A stretch of 13,778 nt of DNA, from NCBI GenBank assembly GCA_030612225.1, contig JAUWOH010000041.1, forward strand, positions 1 to 13,778. Reading direction: 5' to 3'. The stretch's first letter is position 1, and each line of letters opens with the position of its first letter. Both the position numbers and the translations under genes were made by a program. This DNA comes from Desulfobacteraceae bacterium. Lineage in GTDB: Bacteria > Desulfobacterota > Desulfobacteria > Desulfobacterales > JAUWMJ01. This document shows, in pieces, positions 6,778 to 13,490 of the stretch. The notes below the pieces were generated by a model. That model did no database searches. It was not told where the DNA came from and was given only the letters and a program-made list of their open reading frames with translations.

Positions 6778-8853
6778 ATGGCACAAATAAATCTATCCGA
6801 CAGCGAAAAACAGAAAATCATCGACTCTATCAAAGAAGGCAGACCCCTGCCCAAAGAATATATTTACAAACTCTTTGCCGATGACGAGGATGTTTTCCTG
6901 TTCTGGAACGGGCGCAATGAAACCGTGACCAATGCGGCGCTGCCCTTTCATTCCATCGAACATATCGACGAACCCCGCAAGGAAGTTGCGCCGACACAAC
7001 TAACTTTTTTTGATACCACAGGCAGGCAACTCAAAGGCTGGACCAACAAACTGATCTGGGGCGATAACAGGTTGATTCTCTCATCGCTTGTAAACGGGCC
7101 GATGCGGGAAGAAATTGAAAAACAGGGCGGACTAAAACTGATTTACATCGACCCGCCCTTTGCCGTGGGCGCGGATTTTTCATACAACATTAAGGTGAAT
7201 GGCGATAGCGTAACCAAACAGCAGTCCATTATCGAAGAGATCGCCTACCGCGACACCTGGGGACGGGGCATTTCATCCTACCTTTCCATGATGTACGAAC
7301 GGCTGAAACTGATGCACCAACTGCTGGCGGAGGATGGAAGTATTTATGTGCATTGTGATTTGCGAGTAAATGGATATTTAAGATTACTTTTAGATGACAT
7401 TTTTGGCTTAAAAAATTTAATAAATGAAATTGCTTGGTGTTATGGAGGTGGTTCTGCACCTAAAAATTACTACCATAAAAAATGGGACTCTTTGTTTTGG
7501 TATGCAAAAAATGGCAAAGATTGGATTTTTAATAAACAATATAGACCATATACTTCTGGAACAATTGAAAGAGGTTTGACAGCAGTAAAAGGTGATAAAT
7601 ATGTGTTAAGCGAAGAGGGGGCAACTTTAGATGATTGGTGGCAAGGAAAAGAAGTTCAAAAAATTTTAAGCCCAACTGCTTATGAGAACTTAAAGTATCC
7701 AACACAAAAACCAGAAGGACTTTTAAAGCGAGTAATAAAAGGGCATTCAAACGAGGGCGATCTGGTGGCAGATTTCTTCTGTGGCAGTGGCACCACAGCT
7801 TCGGTGGCGGAGAAACTGGGCAGAAAGTGGATTGCTTGCGACCTGGGCAGATTTGCCATTCACACCACACGCAAGCGCGTGATTGGCGTGCAGCGGGAAT
7901 TGAAGAAAGAGGCCAAATCTTACCGTGCTTTTGAGGTGCTCAACTTAGGCAAATACGAACGCCAATTTTTCTTCGGCGTGCCCGCCAACATCCCGCAACA
8001 GCAGCAGGAACAACTTCTGGAAGCCAAACAGGAGAAATATATCAGTCTGATTCTTGAAGGCTACTCGGCACAGCGGATCGAGGGGTACAACTATCTGCAC
8101 GGTAAAAAAGCGGGGCGTTTTGTGCATGTGGGGCCGTTAAGCGTGCCGGTCACAAAATCGTTAGTGGAAGATGTGTTTGAGGAGTGTCGGGAAAATCTCA
8201 TTACACAGGTCGATGTTTTGGGATTTGAGTTTGAAATGGGACTGGTGCCTTACATCAAAGACGAACTGCGCCGGCAGGGCGTGGACATCCGCCTGCGCTA
8301 CATCCCGAGGGAAGCATTTGACAAACGGGCAGTGGAAAAGGGACAGGTCAAGTTTTACGATGTGGCTTACATGCAAGTCAAGCCGCACATCAAAGACAAA
8401 ACCGTTAAAATTGAACTGACCAATTTCATAACCTACTACACGCAGGATGATCTGAAGGAACTGGAACAGTCGCTGAAAAAAGGCAGGTCAAAGGTTATAA
8501 TAGAAAATGGACAGATCACCAAACTAAGCAAAGACAAAAGCGGTATTTTAAAACGGGAGATGCTCACCAAAAACTGGATAGACTGGATTGATTACTGGTC
8601 CGTTGATTTTGATTACGAGGATAAAAAGGAAATTATTCAGTTAGAAGAAGACGGCGAAGTAAAAGAAGCCTGGACGGGCAATTATATTTTCGAGAATATC
8701 TGGCAGTCGTTCCGCACCAAAAAGAATCAAAAGATTGAAATGGTTACCTCGCCGCATACTTTTGTAAAGTCTGGAAAATATAAAATTATGGTAAAAGTGG
8801 TAGATATTGTTGGAGTGGACACGTCGCATGTGGTTGAGGTGGAGATAAAATAA
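6778..8853 (+). CDS. mod: Type III restriction-modification system DNA methyltransferase, Mod subunit
   Basis: Mod recognises the target sequence and methylates adenine N6, protecting host DNA and giving Res its specificity. The 691-residue protein has the catalytic DPPF at 125-128 and, downstream, the SAM-binding motif DFFCGSGTT at 332-340. This order (catalytic motif first) is that of beta-class N6-adenine methyltransferases. YPTQKPEGLL (307-316) is also typical. The open frame extends to 6727, but the ATG at 6778 follows a good ribosome-binding site (AAAGGG, 6765-6770) and avoids the RAYT overlap. Residues about 189-324, the region holding the target-recognition domain, are encoded by markedly AT-rich DNA (about 32% GC in 7381-7740 by hand count, near 50% on both sides), suggesting a recombined specificity segment. 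The long C-terminal part (about 360-691) is conserved-looking but without further motifs I recognise. Confidence 0.92.
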   Translation: MAQINLSDSEKQKIIDSIKEGRPLPKEYIYKLFADDEDVFLFWNGRNETVTNAALPFHSIEHIDEPRKEVAPTQLTFFDTTGRQLKGWTNKLIWGDNRLILSSLVNGPMREEIEKQGGLKLIYIDPPFAVGADFSYNIKVNGDSVTKQQSIIEEIAYRDTWGRGISSYLSMMYERLKLMHQLLAEDGSIYVHCDLRVNGYLRLLLDDIFGLKNLINEIAWCYGGGSAPKNYYHKKWDSLFWYAKNGKDWIFNKQYRPYTSGTIERGLTAVKGDKYVLSEEGATLDDWWQGKEVQKILSPTAYENLKYPTQKPEGLLKRVIKGHSNEGDLVADFFCGSGTTASVAEKLGRKWIACDLGRFAIHTTRKRVIGVQRELKKEAKSYRAFEVLNLGKYERQFFFGVPANIPQQQQEQLLEAKQEKYISLILEGYSAQRIEGYNYLHGKKAGRFVHVGPLSVPVTKSLVEDVFEECRENLITQVDVLGFEFEMGLVPYIKDELRRQGVDIRLRYIPREAFDKRAVEKGQVKFYDVAYMQVKPHIKDKTVKIELTNFITYYTQDDLKELEQSLKKGRSKVIIENGQITKLSKDKSGILKREMLTKNWIDWIDYWSVDFDYEDKKEIIQLEEDGEVKEAWTGNYIFENIWQSFRTKKNQKIEMVTSPHTFVKSGKYKIMVKVVDIVGVDTSHVVEVEIK

Positions 8854-8959
8854 AAAAACGGTGAACCATTGCACCAACCTTCTCCCATCAAGGAAGAGAG
8901 AGAAAATTCGACTTTTTACGAGTGCATCATAGTTTGGTGCATTAAAAGAAAGGAAATTA

Positions 8960-10573
8960 ATGAATATAATATTACCTAAAAAATTAAACTCACAAGAACC
9001 CATAACAATTGACTGCAAAAATATTGTTGTAATTGGAGCGAACGGATCAGGAAAAACTCGATTGGGTACGGATATTGAGAATCGATATAACAAAGAAACA
9101 CATAGGATATCGGCTCAAAAATCTTTATCTATGCCCAAAGAAGTAAGTCCAAAATCAAAACTAAGAGCAGAATCAGAATTCTTGTATGGTAATTTTAACG
9201 AAAATAACCCGTCAAAGAATATTCAGTTTAAGATAGGTAGTAGGTGGGGGCAAAATCCAAATACATTTTTGTTAAATGATTACGATAAATTAATGATTCT
9301 TTTGCATACCGAAGAATATGAAGAATCAATAAAATTTAAAGAAGAATACAAACCGGGGCAAGGAACAGAAAAGCCAATAACGAAATTAGATAGAATACAG
9401 AATATATGGGAGTATGTTTTACCATACAGAAAACTTGTTAAAAAAGCGGGTTCGATCGAAACATATCCAATAAAAACCCCTGATAGTCGATATAATGCTT
9501 CTGAAATGAGTGATGGTGAAAGAGTTATATTTTACTTGATTGGAGAAGTTATTTCTGTTCCAGAAAACTCAATAATCATTATTGATGAACCAGAAATGCA
9601 CATTCATAAATCAATTACTAAAAAGCTTTGGGATGAAATAGAACAAGAAAGAATAGACTGTACTTTTATCTATCTTACTCACGATATAGATTTTGCTTCT
9701 TCTCGTCAAGATGCAACCAAGGTTTGGGCAAAAGGATTTGACGGAACCTCTTGGGATTATGAAATATTAAATGATAATTTAGAACTTCCAGAACAATTAT
9801 ATCTTGAAATCTTAGGTAGCAGAAAGCCTATTCTTTTTATTGAAGGTGATGATTCAAGTATTGATTATAAATTATTACAATTAATATTTACAGACTATAC
9901 AATAAAACCGCTTGGAAGTTGCCAAAAAGTCTTTGAAACTACAAAATCTTTTAATGAACAAAAGGGATTTCACAACATCGAATCGTTTGGATTAATAGAC
10001 CGAGATAGAAGAACAGATGAAGAAATTGAGCATATAAAAACCCCTGATATTTGGGTTACTATAGTGGCAGAAATTGAGAATTTTCTTCTTTTAGAGGAAA
10101 TAGTAAAGATAGTTGCAAAATGTATGATGAAAAACCCTGATGATATTTTTTCATCTGTCAAAGAGAATGTTATTTCATTCTTTGAAACAGAAGCTGAAAA
10201 ACAGGCATTGGAGCATACAATCGCAATGATTGAGAAAATTTTTAAGTCTGCAATAGATAATTCAGCAGTAAAACAATTTGAGGAATTAGAAAGTAGCTTG
10301 AATAAATTTTGGGGAAGACAAGATTTCAAAGATATATATACTGAAATCAAAACATCATTTGATAAATTAATTAAGTCAAAAGATTATAATAACATCTTAA
10401 AAGTATTTAATAATAAAGGCATGATTTCTAATTCGAGAGTGGCAAGTCTTTGTGATTTAAACACAAAGAATGATGCTTACTTAAATTACATAATAGGCAT
10501 TTTGAAACAAAACAACAAAAACTCAGAAGCAATTAAACAAGCCATAATTAATAAAATAGAAAAAACCACATAA
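8960..10573 (+). CDS. AAA/ABC-type ATPase fused to a DUF4435 (TOPRIM-like) domain; candidate merged PARIS (AriAB) defence protein
   Basis: This is a 537-residue cytoplasmic protein. The N-terminal ATPase has Walker A GANGSGKT at 26-33, an ABC-signature-like MSDGER at 183-188, Walker B IIIIDEPEMH with D209 and E210, and a switch histidine H241 (YLTHD). The C-terminal half begins at about 288 with ILFIEGDDSSIDYKL (E295) and LIDRDRR (D347, D349), then EIENFLL at 371-377. These are acidic TOPRIM-type motifs of the DUF4435 family. In PARIS anti-phage systems an AAA protein (AriA) holds a DUF4435 effector nuclease (AriB), and fused versions are known; this gene has that architecture. An OLD-family nuclease is the main alternative. 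The start follows AAAGGA at 8949-8954. GC is near 30% in sampled lines, well below the neighbours, pointing to separate acquisition. The family call is good; the PARIS assignment is inferred. Confidence 0.8.
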   Translation: MNIILPKKLNSQEPITIDCKNIVVIGANGSGKTRLGTDIENRYNKETHRISAQKSLSMPKEVSPKSKLRAESEFLYGNFNENNPSKNIQFKIGSRWGQNPNTFLLNDYDKLMILLHTEEYEESIKFKEEYKPGQGTEKPITKLDRIQNIWEYVLPYRKLVKKAGSIETYPIKTPDSRYNASEMSDGERVIFYLIGEVISVPENSIIIIDEPEMHIHKSITKKLWDEIEQERIDCTFIYLTHDIDFASSRQDATKVWAKGFDGTSWDYEILNDNLELPEQLYLEILGSRKPILFIEGDDSSIDYKLLQLIFTDYTIKPLGSCQKVFETTKSFNEQKGFHNIESFGLIDRDRRTDEEIEHIKTPDIWVTIVAEIENFLLLEEIVKIVAKCMMKNPDDIFSSVKENVISFFETEAEKQALEHTIAMIEKIFKSAIDNSAVKQFEELESSLNKFWGRQDFKDIYTEIKTSFDKLIKSKDYNNILKVFNNKGMISNSRVASLCDLNTKNDAYLNYIIGILKQNNKNSEAIKQAIINKIEKTT

Positions 10574-10581
10574 CCTATATG

Positions 10582-10757
10582 GGAAGACAGAGTGACGTAT
10601 TCAACTTTTAAACTTGTGAGGACTATGGAAATGCCCATAGGTTAAAAGTTTCTTTTCATGAGGTTGTTGATGCATGGATGTAACATTTGCCAAGTTTAAG
10701 GAAAATGCAGCATTTACAACTGCCCGTTTCCCTGCTTGTAGGTGATGCGGAGACGAT
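10582..10757 (+). repeat. Long direct repeat, copy A, upstream of the toxin-antitoxin genes
   Basis: This 176-bp segment matches copy B (11368-11516) over 149 aligned bases with 10 differences, all transitions, plus 27 extra bases here (10689-10715) flanked by CATTT. It contains CTATGG (10622-10627) facing CCATAG, nested inside AACTTTTAA/TTAAAAGTT, so it can fold into a hairpin. The copy starts 8 bp after the stop of the AAA gene. A GCCCC-CTTC-GGGGC hairpin follows at 10759-10772. No convincing gene is inside. Confidence 0.88.
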
Positions 10758-10824
10758 GGCCCCCTTCGGGGCGTTATTCCAAGACATCTCAAGATCAATA
10801 AATATCAAAGTGAAAGGAGGATTT

Positions 10825-11064
10825 ATGAACATTAGCGATATAAAAGAAGGGGTGTCTCGCTTATCTATAGAAGAACAAGCGGCTCTCGCCTATTGGATAA
10901 TTCACAGTTTGGAGGCAATTACTGAAGATGAAGATGCGATTGATACTGCTTGGCGAAAAGAAATTCGAGCAAGGGTCGAAGCAATTAAATCCGGCAGAGT
11001 ACAAATGATATCGGCAGAGGAAATGTGGAAAGATATCTTAGGCGATTATGTTAAGACAAGCTGA
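10825..11064 (+). CDS. Putative addiction-module antitoxin (CHP02574 / Unstab_antitox-like)
   Basis: This small 79-residue protein would neutralise the toxin encoded next. It shows the family pattern: LSIEEQAALAYWIIHSL in the N-terminal half, an acidic linker (EDEDAIDTAW), then W-x-KEI-RARVEAIKSGRVQ and a C-terminal EEMW segment. A longer frame from TTG 10687 exists, but the ATG at 10825 is preceded by a strong AAAGGAGG (10813-10820), and the upstream extension runs through repeat DNA, so the short form is preferred. It overlaps the toxin gene by 17 bp, typical for such pairs. Antitoxins of this group usually repress their own operon, but no operator could be identified here. Confidence 0.82.
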   Translation: MNISDIKEGVSRLSIEEQAALAYWIIHSLEAITEDEDAIDTAWRKEIRARVEAIKSGRVQMISAEEMWKDILGDYVKTS

Positions 11065-11368
11065 ATATCATCCAGAGGTGAAGTCAGAAATGCGAGAGGC
11101 TGCAAGCTGGTACGATGATAAAGTCGATGGCCTTGGGTTGGATTTCCTGTTTGAAGTGAAAAAGGCGGAATCTTATATTGTTCAGAATCCCCAATTATGG
11201 CCAAATTATGAGGCTGGAACGAAACGATATATAATACAAAGGTTCCCTTTCGCTGTTATCTATCTGACGTCGAAAGAAAAAATTCAGATTATAGCGGTCG
11301 CACATTGTAAACGTAAACCAGGATACTGGAAGAACCGCCTGAAAGAAAAGGAAATGGAAAAAGAATAG
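11048..11368 (+). CDS. ParE/RelE-superfamily toxin
   Basis: This 106-residue basic protein begins inside the antitoxin gene. The arrangement EYHPEVKSEMREAASWYD near the start and RYIIQRFPFAVIYLT...AVAHCKRKPGYWKNR at the end is that of the ParE-like branch of the RelE superfamily found with CHP02574 antitoxins. ParE proteins poison gyrase and RelE proteins cleave mRNA; the sequence alone does not decide which. There is no frameshift or truncation. The last base of its stop codon is the first base of repeat copy B, so the pair sits as a compact unit between two long direct repeats. Confidence 0.85.
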   Translation: MLRQAEYHPEVKSEMREAASWYDDKVDGLGLDFLFEVKKAESYIVQNPQLWPNYEAGTKRYIIQRFPFAVIYLTSKEKIQIIAVAHCKRKPGYWKNRLKEKEMEKE

Positions 11369-11516
11369 GAAAACAGAGTGACGTATTCAACCTTTAAACT
11401 TGTGAGGACTATGGAAACGTCCATAGGTTAAGAGTTTCTTTTCATAAGGTTGTTGATGCATGGATGTAACATTTACAACTGCCTGTTTTTCTGCTTGTAA
11501 GTGATGCGGAGACGAT
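11368..11516 (+). repeat. Long direct repeat, copy B, between the toxin and the Fic gene
   Basis: This 149-bp copy of 10582-10757 lacks the 27-bp internal segment. The inner hairpin is kept and slightly extended (CTATGGA/TCCATAG around AACG), while the outer AACCTTTAA/TTAAGAGTT stem is weakened by a C-A mismatch. It begins on the toxin stop codon and ends 84 bp before the Fic start. Confidence 0.88.
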
Positions 11517-11534
11517 ATGACTTATGTTATTTTC

Positions 11535-11563
11535 TTGACAATGAATATTACAAATAATATGGT
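11535..11563 (+). promoter_or_regulatory. Candidate sigma-70-type promoter for the Fic gene
   Basis: A perfect TTGACA at 11535-11540 is followed after 17 bp by TATGGT (11558-11563, four of six consensus matches). It lies in very AT-rich DNA about 40 bp upstream of the Fic start and just outside repeat copy B, so the Fic gene probably has its own transcription. Confidence 0.45.
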
Positions 11564-11600
11564 TGTTTTGTAAACTTTAGACAATATATTAGGCAACAAA

Positions 11601-12746
11601 ATGGGAAAATACAAACACATATCATTCCGCAGAGAATGGAGTATCGATACCGATTGTGCATATATGTTAGGAGAATGTGAGACATATGTTAATACCCTTA
11701 CGGATATCCCTTTAACACCAGAGGATAGAAACAAGTTCCTTCGTGTTTCCCTGATAAAAGGTGCCCAGGCAACCACAGCAATTGAAGGGAATACACTTAG
11801 CCAAGAGGAAATCGAAAAACTGGATGAGGGGTGGCGGTTGCCTCCAAGTAAAGAATACCTTGAAATTGAAGTAAAGAATATTCTTGAAGCTTTTAACACT
11901 CTGCTGCACAAGATAGTTGTTGAAAATAAAGATAGCATAATTAATCCAGAACTCATTAAGGAGTTTCACCGCATGGTTGGGAAAAATCTTGGCAAACACC
12001 TTGATGCAATCCCAGGTAAATTTAGGAATGACAATAGAGTTGTTACCAAATACTTGGCTCCTGATTATAAATATGTCCCTGATTTAGTTGAACGACTCTG
12101 CTCGTGGCTAAGACGAGAATTTCATTATAATGATGGGCAAAATTTTCCAACATTAGTAATTCAAGCAATTATTACTCATGTTTATATCGAGTGGATACAC
12201 CCATTTGGTGACGGCAATGGCAGAACTGGACGTCTTCTTGAATTTTATATTTTATTGCGTGCCGGACTACCAAGTATAGTTTCCCATATTTTATCAAATT
12301 TCTATAACCAAACAAGACCGGAATACTATAGACAATTAGATCAAGCCAGAGAGAAAGGAGACCTAACGGATTTTTTAAAATATGCTATTCAGGGTTTTCG
12401 CGATGGCCTTAAAGAAAATCTATATGTTATTCAGGAAGGTCAATTTTCTATATTTTGGCATTATTATATTTATGAAATATTTGCTGATGTGAAATATACC
12501 AAAAAAGCAGCTTTCAAAAGAAAACGTGAATTAATCCTGCAAATGCCGCTTAATAATGAATACGATGTTGATGAGATAGTATTGTTAACACCTGGTATTG
12601 CAAAAAAATATGCCACCGTAAATAGAGTAACCGTTTTAAGAGATTTAAAAGAACTACAAGAGCTTGGACTAATAGTTAAAATTGGTAGAAAATATAAGGC
12701 TAACGCTGGAATATTAAGAGCGTTAATGCCAAGTAAAAAGTCATAA
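11601..12746 (+). CDS. Fic-domain protein (probable AMPylase, class II) with C-terminal winged helix
   Basis: Fic enzymes transfer AMP or another phosphate-containing group from a nucleotide to target proteins. This 381-residue protein has a complete active-site motif HPFGDGNGRTGR starting at H200. At T58-G63 it has TTAIEG, matching the (S/T)xxxE(G/N) inhibitory helix motif; its position before the Fic core makes it class II, self-inhibited through E62. The C-terminal ~75 residues (VDEIVLLTPGIAKKYATVNRVTVLRDLKELQELGLI region) look like a winged helix-turn-helix, common in long Fic proteins and suggesting DNA binding or autoregulation. The start at 11601 has only a weak AGG upstream. No separate antitoxin gene is adjacent, consistent with built-in inhibition. 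The target is unknown; a role as toxin, stress regulator or defence effector is inferred from context. Confidence 0.88.
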   Translation: MGKYKHISFRREWSIDTDCAYMLGECETYVNTLTDIPLTPEDRNKFLRVSLIKGAQATTAIEGNTLSQEEIEKLDEGWRLPPSKEYLEIEVKNILEAFNTLLHKIVVENKDSIINPELIKEFHRMVGKNLGKHLDAIPGKFRNDNRVVTKYLAPDYKYVPDLVERLCSWLRREFHYNDGQNFPTLVIQAIITHVYIEWIHPFGDGNGRTGRLLEFYILLRAGLPSIVSHILSNFYNQTRPEYYRQLDQAREKGDLTDFLKYAIQGFRDGLKENLYVIQEGQFSIFWHYYIYEIFADVKYTKKAAFKRKRELILQMPLNNEYDVDEIVLLTPGIAKKYATVNRVTVLRDLKELQELGLIVKIGRKYKANAGILRALMPSKKS

Positions 12747-12944
12747 TAAAAAGATTAACACGGATTTTAGACATCGTCAAGTAATCGAGTGGTTAAGTGG
12801 TTGTTATCATTCAAGCAAGTAGACTTTTGGGAATCATATGTCATAACCCCCTAAACCCGGAAACTGGACAGTCGATTACGAAGGCTGAAGGCTGAGGAAA
12901 AAACAACCTAATAGCCCACAGCCTAAACGACCTGAGCAGCTACG
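12747..12944. other. Spacer at the right edge of the island, no gene
   Basis: No coding sequence is visible. The stretch holds AGGCTGAAGGCTGAGG (around 12882-12898) and CCCACAGCCT (12916-12925), which can pair through AGGCTG/CAGCCT, and a CCTAAACCCGGAAACTGGACAG segment (about 12850-12871) whose complement loosely resembles 1804-1826 upstream of dctP. It ends with TGAGCAGCTACGATGA over the dctQ start. The island border is probably here. Confidence 0.5.
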
Positions 12945-13490
12945 ATGAAACGACTATATTTTCTTATAAAGACCGCATTGCGATGGGTAATCACCGGCGC
13001 CGCAGCTGCCACGCAGTGGGTTTTATTTGCCATGGCCCTGGCTATTTTCTACGATGTGATATTACGCTACGTCTTTAATCGTCCTACCATCTGGACCATG
13101 GAGATAAGTGAGTATGCGCTGGTATTTCTGGTCTTAATCGGAACGGCGGAAGTCCAGAAGCAAAAAGCACACATCAGGATGGATTACTTACATGCCAAGT
13201 TCTCTTCAGGTATGCGTCGATACCTTGATCTCCTCTTTTTTCTACTCATGGCGCTTTTCAGCTTTTTACTCTTCTGGACATCGCTTAAAATGGCGCTTAC
13301 CGCATATCGCTATGGTTTCACATCAAACTCACTTCTGGAAACCCCTTTATTTATCCCTTATCTGATAGTTCCAGTTGGGATATGTTTGCTCTTATTGCAG
13401 GTTGTAATTGATATAATAGAATCTTTTAAAGAGATAATAAGCCGGAGATCGATGAAGAGGAAGGGATATAAAAGGCAGGTGACCGGATGA
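12945..13490 (+). CDS. dctQ: TRAP transporter small membrane subunit (DctQ family)
   Basis: This 181-residue integral membrane protein has four hydrophobic segments at about 15-38, 54-72, 93-115 and 137-160, the DctQ topology. The conserved stretch RYVFNRPTIWTMEISEY (41-57), followed by GTAEVQKQKAHIRMDYL, is characteristic. DctQ helps the large subunit DctM accept ligand from DctP. Its stop overlaps the dctM start by ATGA, indicating translational coupling. It lacks a strong ribosome-binding site; the bases before the ATG (TGAGCAGCTACG) resemble those before dctP. The partner dctP is at 1946-3028, separated by the island. It is intact, so the transporter may still work if dctQM has its own promoter or read-through occurs. 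Confidence 0.9.
   Translation: MKRLYFLIKTALRWVITGAAAATQWVLFAMALAIFYDVILRYVFNRPTIWTMEISEYALVFLVLIGTAEVQKQKAHIRMDYLHAKFSSGMRRYLDLLFFLLMALFSFLLFWTSLKMALTAYRYGFTSNSLLETPLFIPYLIVPVGICLLLLQVVIDIIESFKEIISRRSMKRKGYKRQVTG

Larger units (their letters stand above)
3029..12944 (+). other. Accessory/defence island splitting the TRAP transporter operon
   Basis: dctP ends at 3028 and dctQ begins at 12945, although these genes are normally adjacent. Everything between is accessory: repeats, a type III R-M system with an embedded RAYT, an AAA-DUF4435 protein, a toxin-antitoxin pair and a Fic protein, all on the + strand. GC is uneven across it (about 30% in the AAA gene, roughly 50% in much of mod). No integrase or tRNA attachment site is visible, so the mode of entry is unknown. 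The exact borders cannot be fixed; they fall in the repeat-rich spacers 3029-3450 and 12747-12944. Confidence 0.65.

Noticed and set aside
8870..8941. TGCACCAA / TTGGTGCA inverted repeat upstream of the AAA gene
   Set aside because: Only 8 bp arms separated by 56 nt; too weak to call an operator or structure.
9970..10350. 126-codon minus-strand frame within the AAA-DUF4435 gene
   Set aside because: It is a low-complexity shadow frame opposite a gene with clear motifs.
10759..10772. Terminator hairpin GCCCC-CTTC-GGGGC
   Set aside because: No T-run follows, and it lies only 53 bp before the antitoxin start; it may be a structural part of the repeat region.
10687..10824. Upstream extension of the antitoxin frame from TTG
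   Set aside because: It lies largely in the direct repeat and has no good ribosome-binding site, whereas AAAGGAGG precedes the ATG at 10825.
10582..11516. Integron attC sites
   Set aside because: The repeats bound gene units as attC sites would, but convincing GTTRRRY/RYYYAAC core pairs were not found and no integrase is present.
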